A stretch of DNA of 64,000 nucleotides from Bacteroidota bacterium (GCA_016706255.1 JADJJZ010000003.1:1150501-1214500); one strand, 5' to 3'. Shown: positions 1 to 8,660, counted from the first letter of the stretch. Numbers and translations are program-made. Notes: generated from the letters alone by a model not told the origin.

Positions 1-48
1 CGCAAGATTCACCCAGCGGGGGTCGGTGGGTAATTTTAAGCCTAACAT
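1..48 (-). CDS. miaE: tRNA hydroxylase MiaE-like protein, 5' fragment (runs off window)
   Basis: Read on the minus strand from the ATG at 48, the first 16 codons give MLGLKLPTDPRWVNLA. This closely matches the N-terminus of Bacteroidota tRNA-(ms2io6A)-hydroxylase, a diiron enzyme that hydroxylates the modified adenosine at tRNA position 37. Only the N-terminus is inside the window, so no metal-binding residues can be checked. A TAAATTTG promoter-like element lies 15 bases upstream at 64-71 and fits this start. The gene is divergent from the heptosyltransferase that starts at 75. The identification rests on recognising a short N-terminal string. Confidence 0.6.
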   Translation of the reverse strand, partial: MLGLKLPTDPRWVNLA

Positions 49-63
49 TTCAGATATTTGCTG

Positions 64-71
64 CAAATTTA
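64..71 (-). promoter_or_regulatory. Bacteroidota -7 promoter element (TAAATTTG)
   Basis: The minus strand reads TAAATTTG, matching the Bacteroidota -7 consensus TAnnTTTG. It ends 15 bases upstream of the leftward MiaE-like start at 48. No convincing -33 TTTG was identified. Confidence 0.5.
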
Positions 72-74
72 CAA

Positions 75-1115
75 ATGCCCGGAAAGATTCTGATAATCAG
101 GTTTAGCTCAATTGGTGATATTGTGCTCACTACGCCGGTAATTCGTTGTATAAAAACCCATTTTCCAAATGCGGCAATTCACTATGCAACAAAATCGCAA
201 TACGTAAGTTTACTGGAAGCAAATCCGGATATCGATAAAATTCATGCCTTTGAGGATAAAAAATTACCCGACCTCTTAGCACGTTTAGATGCAGAAAAGT
301 TTGATTTAATTATTGATTTACATCATAACCTCAGAACATTTTTAATTAAAACAAATTTAGGTATTGAACATCGCTCATTTAATAAATTAAATTTTAAAAA
401 ATGGCTGATGGTAAAATTCAAAATCAACAAATTGCCTGCAAAACATATTGTTGACCGCTATCTTGAAACAACTAAAGATTTTGGGGTAACAAATGATGGT
501 AATGGACTGGATTATTTTATACCATCTCAAGCACATGTTGACATAACAACTTTACCCGAAAACTTTCACCGCGGATATATAGCATTTGTTATTGGTGCAA
601 TGCACAACACAAAAAAATTACCTTTAAATAAAGCAATTGAATTGTGTAATCAGTTGAAATATCCTATTATTTTAATTGGCGGGAAAGAAGATGCTGCAAT
701 GGGTGAATCAATTGTTACACAATCATCAAACAACATGTATAATGCCTGCGGAAAATATACACTGAACCAAAGTGCTTCCATTTTACAACAGGCACAAAAA
801 GTAATTGCACATGATACGGGAATGATGCATATTGCCGCAGCATTAAAAAAAGATATTATTTCAATCTGGGGCAACACCATTCCAGAATTTGGTATGTATC
901 CTTATTTTGGTAATACCAATTCACTCCAAACACAACGGGCTTCCCATAAAATTTTAGAAGTAAACGGACTAAGCTGTCGCCCCTGCTCCAAAATCGGTTT
1001 TGAAGTCTGCCCCAAAGGCCATTTTAACTGTATGCAGTTGCAGGATTTTAGATTGATTGGGGGTGAAGGTGGGAATTTACGTGGTCCAAAGCAGTGTAAT
1101 TGTAAGTTATTTTAA
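75..1115 (+). CDS. Glycosyltransferase family 9 (heptosyltransferase-like)
   Basis: This 346-residue protein looks like a GT9 ADP-heptose:LPS heptosyltransferase, which adds heptose to the lipopolysaccharide core on the cytoplasmic face of the inner membrane. Visible signatures are the N-terminal strand-loop ILIIRFSSIGDIVLTTP (residues 5-21), which starts the first Rossmann domain, and HDTGMMHIAAAL near residue 246, the conserved donor-binding motif of the second domain. The cysteine-rich C-terminal segment near residue 300 (CRPCSKIGFEVCPKGHFNC) is common in Bacteroidota members. Length is normal for the family. Acceptor specificity cannot be read from sequence. The gene stands alone between a divergent miaE-like gene and a decayed T9SS gene. 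Confidence 0.85.
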   Translation: MPGKILIIRFSSIGDIVLTTPVIRCIKTHFPNAAIHYATKSQYVSLLEANPDIDKIHAFEDKKLPDLLARLDAEKFDLIIDLHHNLRTFLIKTNLGIEHRSFNKLNFKKWLMVKFKINKLPAKHIVDRYLETTKDFGVTNDGNGLDYFIPSQAHVDITTLPENFHRGYIAFVIGAMHNTKKLPLNKAIELCNQLKYPIILIGGKEDAAMGESIVTQSSNNMYNACGKYTLNQSASILQQAQKVIAHDTGMMHIAAALKKDIISIWGNTIPEFGMYPYFGNTNSLQTQRASHKILEVNGLSCRPCSKIGFEVCPKGHFNCMQLQDFRLIGGEGGNLRGPKQCNCKLF

Positions 1116-1369
1116 TAAAAATATATATTATACATAAGTCAACTTTTTAGATTACCCTAAAAAAGTAATTCCACTAAAATGACATGACTATAACAAATTA
1201 AATTTTTAAATTATGTGAAAATTTGTAATTTTCAAAAATAAGTAATATAAACACCATTGCCTAAAAATTAGCCGGTTAATATCGGTGAATTTAAATTAGG
1301 ATTTTATTATTTTCAAATAATTGCAGTATTCTTGATTTAAAATAATTTTCAGATATTAGAATAAACACG

Positions 1370-2627
1370 ATGATTAAATATTTCTATTTAATACTATTCA
1401 TGATACTCCAACGATCATGTTTTTCTCAGTGGGAATTAATCTATGAAAATGATGATGTTGGTTGTTTGCGTGATATGGTATTTACTAATTCTATAGATGG
1501 ATTCATTGTTGGAGGGCAAAAGCATATAATTACTACCACTAATGCGGGTGCAACATGGGATGTTGACTCAACCTACAATGGAAGTGACTTTAGAATTATA
1601 GACTTCATTAATCAAGACACTGGTTTAATTTGTTGTAACCCATATTCTGGAGATGGAAATGTATTAATTACGAATGATGGAGGAGCATCTTGGTATGCGC
1701 CAGTTTTAGATAACTCTGTCTTTTGCTGACATGGAATTGGTTCCTGAGGGCAATGTAATTTATGCAGGTGTTACCGGTTCATTTGGTTATAGTTTTATTT
1801 CGAGAATTATTATAGAATAATATTTGGTCAACAATTGTAGACCCGGCTATTAATATTTGGACAATTACTCTTAAATGTAAGCAATGGGTATTTAACTGGG
1901 AGTTTAGTTCAGATATTGCGAGCAACAGTTTATAAAACAATTGATGGTGGTTACACATGGTATATTAATGAAAACATGTATGGTCCACTTTATAGCATTA
2001 CATTCCCTTCAGATTCTGTAGGTTATGGATTAGGGTATGAAAGTCGAGTTTGGAAAACAATAGATTTTGGTGAAAGCTGGACGATGTTGCCATACGATTT
2101 TGGTGGATATGATTTTAATGATATAGACTTAGGGATTTCAGGAATCTATTTTTATAATGACACAATTGGGTATATAAAAGCTACTTATAACGATTTAGGG
2201 AAAGTTGATATCTTGCGAACAAATGATGGTGGAAATAGTTGGTATCCACATCGATAAACGACCTAATTTCAATGATATGGGACAGTTCGTTTGCACTGGA
2301 TTCGACACCTGCTATGCAATTAGTTGTTATAAAATATACAAAACAACAAATGGTGGCGGAATAGATACAACAACTTCTGTAATAAATGAAAACCATCACT
2401 CTGATTTTAATATTTCACCCAACCCTGCTACGGATTATATTAAGCTATATTTTTTAAAAAATATTCACCTTGAAAATATTTATTCATACAACTTATATGG
2501 CCAAGTGGTAAGCGTTGAATTCAATGAATCGGGAATTGCGGACATCACAAACCTAAATTCCGGAATTTACTTCACTCTAATTTCAACAAGTACTGGAACA
2601 CAAGTAAAAAAATGGATAAAAAAATAA
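1370..2627 (+). pseudogene. Decayed T9SS-secreted YCF48/BNR-repeat protein
   Basis: Three rightward reading frames (1370-1729, 1916-2257, 2205-2627) together describe one secreted protein. A signal-peptide-like N-terminus is followed by repeated blocks of the type TTNAGATW, KTIDGGYTWYI, KTIDFGESW and RTNDGGNSWY, which are typical of YCF48/BNR-like beta-propeller blades. The end is a T9SS type A sorting domain (FNISPNPATDYIKLYF ... NSGIYFTLI ... KKWIKK). Stops and frame changes interrupt the gene, with at least two shifts between 1729 and 1916 and another near 2205-2257. An intact version would be a cell-surface or secreted protein of unknown role. The lesions could be real decay or indel errors; the first gap needs more than one event. 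Confidence 0.7.
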
Positions 2628-3003
2628 GTTAGGAATATAATTTATCCACTTTGATGGTACAGTAAATCTAAAATTTCTGCTTGGAGACTACACGGAAGAA
2701 GCATCATGAATACATGACTTATATAATTGATGTATCCAAAAAATATTCGCCAATGGAGAAAGTGGTAGAGAATGCTGCAGGACTGATTAGAGCTTAAATC
2801 TAATAAAACCTGCAACCAGTAGATTTCATTATTTTTAAATAAACCATTACCCAGGTAAATTGCAAATTAGCTCGGTTGGGCGGTTTTTCTTGGATTTTTA
2901 AGCCATAATGTCAATTTATATAAATTTTTGGCATGGATTCCCCCCTCCAATCCCCTCAAATCCCCCTATTTTCCGTAACTTTGCACCCTAAAATTTGAAT
3001 CCA
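2628..3003. other. Intergenic region before purB
   Basis: No convincing gene is present. The region is AT-rich with a pyrimidine-rich tract (CCCCCCTCCAATCCCCTC) at about 2941-2957 and the purB promoter element near its right end. A 28-codon open frame at about 2714-2800 (starting MTYIIDVSKKYSP) matches nothing I recognise and has no visible ribosome-binding site. Confidence 0.5.
2976..2983 (+). promoter_or_regulatory. Bacteroidota -7 element for purB (TAACTTTG)
   Basis: TAACTTTG matches the TAnnTTTG consensus exactly and ends 20 bases before the purB ATG at 3004. It implies a 5' leader of only about 15 bases. Confidence 0.6.
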
Positions 3004-4407
3004 ATGGATGAACGCGAATTGTTGAATATTTCGCCTATAGATGGCCGTTACCACAGTAAAGTAGCTGAACTGGGTCAGTATTTCTCAGAATATGCTCTGA
3101 TGAAGTTCAGAATTTATGTGGAGGTGGAATATTTTATCGCCATGACGGAATTGCCCATTCAACAATTAAAAGACTTCGATTCCGACAATAGAGGTAAGTT
3201 AAGAAATATTTATAAGAAATTTAATGTTGAAGAATGTCAGCAAATTAAAGCCATTGAAAGTAAAATTAATCACGACGTAAAAGCGGTTGAATATTTTATA
3301 AAAGATAAATTTGATGAATTAGGTTTCGGAAAATGGAAAGAATTTATTCATTTTGGTTTAACCTCTCAGGATATTAATAATACCGCTATCCCCATTTCAT
3401 TGCGCGATGCATTGATTGATGTATATGCTCCATTGCTGGAAGATTTAATTAATACGTTGAGTGAATTAGCCATTCAGTGGACTAAAATACCAATGCTTGC
3501 ACGAACACACATGGTCAGCCCGGCTTCACCAACAATGCTGGGTAAAGAAGTAAGGGTATTTATTGAGCGCCTTAGTAAACAACGTAATGTATTTAATGCC
3601 ATTCCGTTTAGTGCAAAATTTGGTGGTGCTACCGGTAATTTTAATGCACATTTTGTTGCTTATCCCGATATCGACTGGATTTCTTTCGCCGATGATTTTG
3701 TTTCTTCACGTTTAGGTTTGGAACGCTGCCGTTATACCACACAAATTGAACATTATGATAATATGGCAGCCGCATTTGATGGCTTAAAAAGAATTAATAC
3801 GATTTTAATTGATATGAGCCGCGACTTCTGGACATATATTTCGATGGATTATTTTAAACAGCGCATTAATAAAGATGAAGTAGGTTCTTCAGCGATGCCG
3901 CATAAAGTAAATCCAATCGATTTCGAAAATGCAGAAGGTAATTTAGGTATCGCCAATGCAATGTTTGAACACCTTTCTGCAAAATTACCGATTTCCCGAT
4001 TACAGCGCGATTTAACAGATTCAACTGTATTGCGCAACATCGGAGTGCCAATGGCGCACACCATCCTCGCATTTAAATCGATTTCCCGTGGATTAAAAAA
4101 ATTACAAGTGAATGAAACAAAAATTCACGACGATTTAGATAACAACTGGGCCGTAATTGCCGAAGCCATTCAAACAATTCTCCGCAGAGAAAATTACCCC
4201 CAACCATACGAAGCATTAAAAAACCTAACCCGCAACGGTCAAACCATTACAAAAGCTACCATGCAGGAATTCATAAACGGTTTAGATGTAACTGAAGACA
4301 TAAAAGAACAATTACGCGGCATAACCCCATTTAATTATACTGGGGATGCGCTATTTTTAATTATAAAAATCAATATCAATATCAATATCAATCCTAACCG
4401 GCATTAA
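3004..4407 (+). CDS. purB: Adenylosuccinate lyase
   Basis: PurB acts twice in purine biosynthesis: it cleaves SAICAR to AICAR plus fumarate, and adenylosuccinate to AMP plus fumarate. The superfamily signature SSAMPHKVNPIDFENAEGN is at about residues 296-314, with TSQDINNTAIP and the C-terminal DLDNNWAVIAEA also present. The ATG at 3004 is preferred over a TTG three codons earlier because it begins MDERELLNISPIDGRY, as in relatives. Two oddities are visible. The conserved RTHGQPASP is replaced by RTHMVSPASP around 3501-3525, as if two small indels shifted the frame for three codons. The C-terminus carries a non-conserved tail encoded by an ATCAAT hexanucleotide repeat at 4369-4393. The gene is monocistronic with its own promoter. 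Confidence 0.93.
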   Translation: MDERELLNISPIDGRYHSKVAELGQYFSEYALMKFRIYVEVEYFIAMTELPIQQLKDFDSDNRGKLRNIYKKFNVEECQQIKAIESKINHDVKAVEYFIKDKFDELGFGKWKEFIHFGLTSQDINNTAIPISLRDALIDVYAPLLEDLINTLSELAIQWTKIPMLARTHMVSPASPTMLGKEVRVFIERLSKQRNVFNAIPFSAKFGGATGNFNAHFVAYPDIDWISFADDFVSSRLGLERCRYTTQIEHYDNMAAAFDGLKRINTILIDMSRDFWTYISMDYFKQRINKDEVGSSAMPHKVNPIDFENAEGNLGIANAMFEHLSAKLPISRLQRDLTDSTVLRNIGVPMAHTILAFKSISRGLKKLQVNETKIHDDLDNNWAVIAEAIQTILRRENYPQPYEALKNLTRNGQTITKATMQEFINGLDVTEDIKEQLRGITPFNYTGDALFLIIKININININPNRH

Positions 4408-4724
4408 TACATTATAAATAAAACAGCGTCAATCTTTAATAAACCCATTTATACATTATTATAAAAAAATCAGCGAGCATCTTTTAAAAATCCATTAACA
4501 CAATATAAAAATCAGCCAACCCGGGTTCCGTTCCAAACTCCATTTATCAATATAAAAAAATCAGCGAGTTTCATTTAAAAATCTATTTATACATTCTAAA
4601 AAATCAGCCTAAATCCAACAAAATCCGCGACCCGCTTGCCGGGTTCAGCGCCTGCCTGCCGGTAGGCAGGTTCCCCAAAAAATCCATCAAACCACAATAA
4701 AAAAATCAGCCCAATCACCAATCC
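4408..4724. repeat. Intergenic degenerate AAAAATCAGC repeats and GC-rich palindromes
   Basis: No gene is visible. AAAAATCAGC recurs at about 4467, 4508, 4557, 4603 and 4701, usually followed by an AT-rich stretch ending in AAAAATCC or a similar string. Between these lie the palindrome CCTGCCTGCCGGTAGGCAGG (about 4651-4670) and GCGACCCGCTTGCCGGGTTCAGCG (4627-4650). The latter recurs in the same orientation at 6191-6214, on the other side of the insertion sequence, with one mismatch. Confidence 0.65.
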
Positions 4725-4736
4725 CGATAGCTATCG
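4725..4736. repeat. Left target-site duplication of IS4-family element
   Basis: CGATAGCTATCG is repeated at 6174-6185, and 12 bp fits the 10-13 bp duplications known for IS4-family elements. The duplicated sequence is itself palindromic. The empty site would have been TCCCGATAGCTATCGGGA. Confidence 0.65.
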
Positions 4737-6173
4737 CATAGGCGTCAACTAAATTGTACAATAAAAACGCCAGGAGCGTGGATTGGTCTACATTAGAGCT
4801 TGTACAAATAAATATGGAAAACGAGTTTCGTAATTAATATGTCTAGTAAAAAAAACGAACCCATTTTCCACAAGCCAAAAATACTAAAGTTGGCTTAATA
4901 AGTAATGCTGAAATTTCTCGACAAGCCCGGCTTACGGGTTTTGCAAAGCATCAAAATAGTAAAATTAAAGCGTGTCATTTATTGACATCGTTTTTCGCAT
5001 TGGTAGCTAAAAGTGAAAAAAGTTATGCCAGTTGGGCAAGTGCCTTGTCCGGTGTAATAGGCCAGCCAGTAAGCAAACAGGCCCTTTTCAAAAGGATGAA
5101 TACCGCTTGGGTTAATTTGTTAAAAATACTGCTCCAACTCGTTTTAACTAAACATTTAGGTGCACCAACTAAAAAGGGAAAGTTCAAATTATTTCGTAAT
5201 GTTTATTTGCAAGATAGCACGGCAATTAAACTTCCGGACTTTATGAATAGCCTTTTTCCCGGCAATTATAGTAAAGGCAAGCAAAAATCAGTTGCAAAAA
5301 TCAACGTTGTTATGAATGCAATTACAGGACTATGTACACATTTTAATATAACTGGATTTACAACAAATGAACAATGTTTATCGGCAACCATATTGGATAT
5401 TGCCAAAAAAGGTGATTTAGTAATACGTGACTTAGGATATTACTCGCTGCAAGTTTTGAAAAATGATTGCTACAGGTATTTACTTTATAAGCAGGCAACG
5501 CTTTTAATACCAATTTGTATGACCCAAAAACGATGGAACTGCTATCAGTAATGAAATTGATAAAGAGAAAAAATTATGTTGATATAAACTTGCTCTGTGG
5601 CAAAACAAATAAGTTACCAATAAGGTTGGTGGCAATAAAGCTGGATAGCAAAACAACAGAAAGAAAAATCCGCAAAGCTAGGCAGGATAGGATAAACGGC
5701 TAAATCACTCAAAAGAATTTTATACTGCTTTAGGGTATATAATTTTTATAACCAACATTAATAAATCAGATTATGCGGCACAGGACATATCAGATTTATA
5801 CCATGCTCTTGGCAGATAGAACTATTATTTAAAGTTGGAAAACAGGTATTAAGATTGAATCGATAATTTGAATGATCAAATAAACACAATACGAATCGAA
5901 GCTGTGTTATACATGATCCTACTTTATATTGCATGGTTTGAGGTTCACATTTACCTACCAATTAAGATTGAGGCTTATAAAAACATAAAAAAATAATCAG
6001 CAAGTAAAACTCGCATCATTTGTTATAAAACAGTATGGCCAATTTTACGCCGCTGTTTTAAGCCTCCAAACGATAGAACAAATCATCTATTACTGTTGCC
6101 ATGAAAAACGTAAGAGAATCAACGCCACTGAACATTTTAACTAATTAATGAACACTTTTGGTTGACGCCTATG
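4737..6173 (+). mobile_element. Inactive IS4-family insertion sequence (about 1.44 kb)
   Basis: The ends are perfect 13-bp inverted repeats (CATAGGCGTCAAC at 4737-4749 and its complement at 6161-6173). They are flanked by a 12-bp palindromic direct repeat, CGATAGCTATCG. The 1437-bp length fits IS4-family elements. The single internal transposase gene is broken by frameshifts and stops, so the copy cannot move by itself. It sits between purB and the DUF5522 gene in repeat-rich DNA and disrupts no recognisable gene. I infer family membership from the transposase DDE-domain motifs and the terminal structure. Confidence 0.75.
4839..5996 (+). pseudogene. Degenerate IS4-family DDE transposase
   Basis: Translation from the ATG at 4839 gives MSSKKNEPIFHKPKILK. 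After a frame change the protein continues through VGLISNAEISRQARLTGF into the open frame from 4982. VYLQDSTAIKLP (5200-5235) contains the first catalytic Asp, and GDLVIRDLGYY (about 5412-5444) the second. Another frame change near 5505 leads to FNTNLYDPKTMELL, and a stop falls at 5701. The remaining C-terminus (IIFITNINKSDYA ... ISDLYHALGR-stop ... TIRIEAVLYMILLYI) carries further stops, and the region expected to hold the catalytic Glu is damaged. Multiple lesions of different kinds make true decay likelier here than sequencing error alone. Confidence 0.8.
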
Positions 6174-6185
6174 CGATAGCTATCG
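6174..6185. repeat. Right target-site duplication of IS4-family element
   Basis: CGATAGCTATCG is identical to 4725-4736. Because it is palindromic, it also lengthens the apparent inverted repeat to 28 bp (4722-4749 versus 6161-6188). Confidence 0.65.
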
Positions 6186-6235
6186 GGACCGCGACCCGCC
6201 TGCCGGGTTCAGCGTTCCCTCCTTAACGTCGAAAT

Positions 6236-6388
6236 ATGCCCACCACACCCCTCATCGAAAACATAGATTATTATATAAACAAAGACGGCCTCCTAGTCTT
6301 CACCGAAAAATACTTACTGGAACGCGGTTACTGTTGCGGAAACGGATGTTTACATTGCCCTTACAATCATAAAGAAGTAAAAAAATAA
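6236..6388 (+). CDS. Small cysteine-rich DUF5522 protein
   Basis: The 50-codon frame starts at ATG 6236 and ends with TAA at 6388. It encodes a protein with GLLVFTEKYLLERGYCCGNG followed by CLHCPY. The CCGxGCxHCPY cluster matches DUF5522, a short Bacteroidota and proteobacterial family of unknown function that may bind metal. Its length is typical. The stop codon directly abuts the stop of the convergent gene at 6389. It begins about 50 bases right of the IS and shows no damage. Confidence 0.75.
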   Translation: MPTTPLIENIDYYINKDGLLVFTEKYLLERGYCCGNGCLHCPYNHKEVKK

Positions 6389-6856
6389 TTATTCGGATTT
6401 TAATTTGGGTAATAAAACCGAAAGCTCCGGCAATTGTTCTAAAAAAGTAACCTTACCTTTTTCTAAATCCACACTACAACCAATATTAGTTTTTCCATTG
6501 GTAACCCATAAATAGGGCACTTTTAATTTTAAATTATACCGCGCAATCTGATCAAATGTTTTTTGAGTGATGCGCACTTCCGGTGCCTTACATTCCACAA
6601 TCAACAACGGAGCACCGTTATGATTATATAACACAATATCAGTTCGTTTACTCAGTTCATTTAATACCAGTTGCTTTTCGAGGCTGATGAGCGATTTGGG
6701 AAAACCATAATCATTGATTAGGTAATGCACAATATGCTGGCGCACCCATTCCTCGGGCGTTAGCACCACATTTTTTTTTCTGATGATGTCGAAAATGAAC
6801 TGCTGTGCTGCCTCCGATGTAATGTTGAAATCGTATTTCGAAAAGCGGATTTCCAT
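6389..6856 (-). CDS. Type I restriction enzyme R N-terminal-like (HSDR_N_2) protein
   Basis: This 155-residue protein resembles the stand-alone HSDR_N_2 family, a PD-(D/E)xK nuclease fold. The central block KRTDIVLYNHNGAPLLIVEC (about 91-110) followed by KAPEVRI contains the D ... ExK pattern expected of the active site (RTDIV and VECKAP). It is preceded by the helical EEWVRQHIVHYLINDYGFP. No methylase or specificity gene is nearby, so this is not a restriction locus. Stand-alone members next to holA are common in Bacteroidota, with unknown function. Its start is 35 bp from the divergent holA start. Confidence 0.75.
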   Translation of the reverse strand: MEIRFSKYDFNITSEAAQQFIFDIIRKKNVVLTPEEWVRQHIVHYLINDYGFPKSLISLEKQLVLNELSKRTDIVLYNHNGAPLLIVECKAPEVRITQKTFDQIARYNLKLKVPYLWVTNGKTNIGCSVDLEKGKVTFLEQLPELSVLLPKLKSE

Positions 6857-6879
6857 GCCGCCGTAAATTTACAATTAAT

Positions 6880-6887
6880 TAGCTTTG
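6880..6887 (+). promoter_or_regulatory. -7 element for holA (TAGCTTTG), leaderless spacing
   Basis: TAGCTTTG matches TAnnTTTG and ends only four bases before the holA ATG at 6892. The transcript would therefore be nearly or fully leaderless. Confidence 0.6.
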
Positions 6888-6891
6888 CACT

Positions 6892-7692
6892 ATGGACTAC
6901 CGCGACCTGATTGCCGATATCCTCCGCGAAGCACAAATGATGAAAACCCGTGGCAGTGAACTCGACAAGCTGGAAACTTATGTTGAACGTGCATCACCAA
7001 CCACTATTTTGGTTATTTGTTATAAGGACGGAAAATATGATGCGCGTAAAAAATTATTCAAACAAATAAAGGAAAAAGGACTGGTTTACGAATCAGAAAC
7101 TTTAAAGGAAGCAGATGTGCCGATTTTTATTGATAATTATTTAAAAAGAAAAAAGGTAACGGCAGATAGTAAAGCTATAAGGGTCCTCATTGATTACCTC
7201 GGCACCGATTTGTCGAAAATGACTAATGAGCTCGATAAATTATGTATTAACCTTCCGGCTAACGGACAAATTACTGTTGAGCAGATTGAAAAAAATATTG
7301 GTATCAGCAAAGATTATAATGTGTACGAATTACAAAGTGCACTGCTCATGAAAAATGCTACTAAAGTATTTACTATTGTAGATTATATTAATGATAACCC
7401 GAAGGCAAATCCGTTTATTCTTACCATTGCCAATATACACGCAGCTTATCAAAAATTATATCATTTAATTTTAGGGGGTGATGTTACCGATTTCGATATG
7501 TTTAAAATTTACGGCATACATTCATCTCAAAAAAATGAATTTCGAAATGCCCGCAAACACTATAGCAGAGAGCGTGTAGAGGAAATTTTCGAACTGATAT
7601 TACAATACGATTTACGCTCCAAAGGTGTTGAAAACGGGGAAACAGAACACGGTGCCCTGCTCAAAGAATTAACTTATAAATTGATTAGTTAA
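6892..7692 (+). CDS. holA: DNA polymerase III delta subunit with internal deletion
   Basis: HolA is the clamp-loader delta subunit that opens the beta sliding clamp. From about residue 35 the 266-residue frame matches the family well: PTTILVICYK, then KAIRVLIDYLGTDLSKMTNEL, NIGISKDYNVYELQSAL and a normal helical C-terminal collar. The start MDYRDLIADI also matches. However, the next residues are LREAQMMK, which in relatives come about 60-70 residues later. Missing are the GEEPYYID-type segment and the fPMM-type clamp-binding element of domain I. The join is in frame at about 6919-6924. Family length is usually about 335-345. This could be a real deletion with reduced function or an assembly error. 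The gene overlaps the convergent ribF by 8 bp. Confidence 0.82.
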   Translation: MDYRDLIADILREAQMMKTRGSELDKLETYVERASPTTILVICYKDGKYDARKKLFKQIKEKGLVYESETLKEADVPIFIDNYLKRKKVTADSKAIRVLIDYLGTDLSKMTNELDKLCINLPANGQITVEQIEKNIGISKDYNVYELQSALLMKNATKVFTIVDYINDNPKANPFILTIANIHAAYQKLYHLILGGDVTDFDMFKIYGIHSSQKNEFRNARKHYSRERVEEIFELILQYDLRSKGVENGETEHGALLKELTYKLIS

Positions 7693-8614
7693 TTAATAAA
7701 GTTGCAGCAGCTTTATCTTCGTTCATTGCTGCTACTAGTGCATCTACACTTTCGAATTTTTTATCTTTTCTGATAAATGCCAAAAATTCAACTGTTATCG
7801 TTTCACCATAAATGGTATCGCTGAAATTCAGGATATTTACCTCAATCCGTTTTTCAGTTTTATTAAACGTAGGTCTTGTGCCAATACTCAATAATCCATA
7901 ATATTTATTCGGATTATTTTTAATATGCACAGCAGTCAGGTAAACACCATCTGCAGGTATCAGCTTATTACTTTCTTCAACATAAATATTTGCAGTTGGG
8001 AAACCCAGTGTTCTGCCAATTTGATCGCCCTTAATTACAGGACCGGAAATTTCATAATGATAACCCAGTAAGTCGTTCGCTTCACTGATATTTCCTTCTT
8101 TTAAATAATTTCTGATTTTTGAAGAACTTACCGTAACGCTATCGATTACATGTGCAGGAATTTCTTCAATTTGAATAGCATAATCACCGGCAATTTTTTT
8201 CAGCAAATGAATATCTCCGGAACGGTCTTTCCCGAATTTATGGTCATAGCCAAATACAATAATTGCAGGATGAAATTTTCCGATCAAAAATGTTTTGGCA
8301 TAGTCCTCTGGACTAATTTCTGAAAACTCGCGCGAAAACGGTACTACAACAACAACATCTACACCGTATTGCTCCAGAATTTTAATTTTTTCCTCTAATG
8401 TGGTCAAATAATAAACAGGTGATTCAGGGGTGATGATATGTCGCGGATGGGGATGAAATGTAATAATCACACTTTTACCACCAATAGCTTTGGCCGAAGC
8501 CGTAATTTTTTGGATAATTTCGTAATGGCCGGTATGCACCCCATCAAACGTACCAATGGTAATTACTGAGCCCGAGAGGTCGGGAAGCTGATTTAAATCT
8601 CTTAAAACTTGCAT
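7685..8614 (-). CDS. ribF: Bifunctional riboflavin kinase / FAD synthetase
   Basis: RibF phosphorylates riboflavin to FMN and then adenylates FMN to FAD in the cytoplasm. The N-terminal nucleotidyltransferase domain shows ITIGTFDGVHTGHYEII (about 18-34) and the later SSSKIRNYLKEG. The C-terminal riboflavin kinase domain contains GRTLGFPTANI. The start at 8614 (MQVLRDLNQLP) is chosen over the upstream ATG at 8647 because it matches relatives and lies ten bases downstream of a TACATTTG promoter element. Length (309 residues) is normal. In many Bacteroidota ribF follows truB; here a rightward glycosyltransferase separates them. Confidence 0.92.
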   Translation of the reverse strand: MQVLRDLNQLPDLSGSVITIGTFDGVHTGHYEIIQKITASAKAIGGKSVIITFHPHPRHIITPESPVYYLTTLEEKIKILEQYGVDVVVVVPFSREFSEISPEDYAKTFLIGKFHPAIIVFGYDHKFGKDRSGDIHLLKKIAGDYAIQIEEIPAHVIDSVTVSSSKIRNYLKEGNISEANDLLGYHYEISGPVIKGDQIGRTLGFPTANIYVEESNKLIPADGVYLTAVHIKNNPNKYYGLLSIGTRPTFNKTEKRIEVNILNFSDTIYGETITVEFLAFIRKDKKFESVDALVAAMNEDKAAATLLIN

Positions 8615-8623
8615 ATCACGCAA

Positions 8624-8631
8624 CAAATGTA
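8624..8631 (-). promoter_or_regulatory. -7 element for ribF (TACATTTG)
   Basis: The minus strand reads TACATTTG, ending 9 bases before the ribF ATG at 8614. It overlaps the longer alternative ORF start and so supports the shorter protein. Confidence 0.55.
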
Positions 8632-8660
8632 AAGATTTGTAGCCCATTAATTTCTATCGA

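Noticed and set aside
2714..2800. 28-codon ORF before purB
   Set aside because: It is short, without homology or a ribosome-binding site, and most likely occurs by chance.
3849..4072. Minus-strand ORFs inside purB
   Set aside because: They are antisense shadows of a well-matched gene.
6389..6856. Type I restriction system
   Set aside because: Only the HSDR_N-like domain protein is present, with no HsdM or HsdS gene, and such stand-alone proteins beside holA are common in Bacteroidota.
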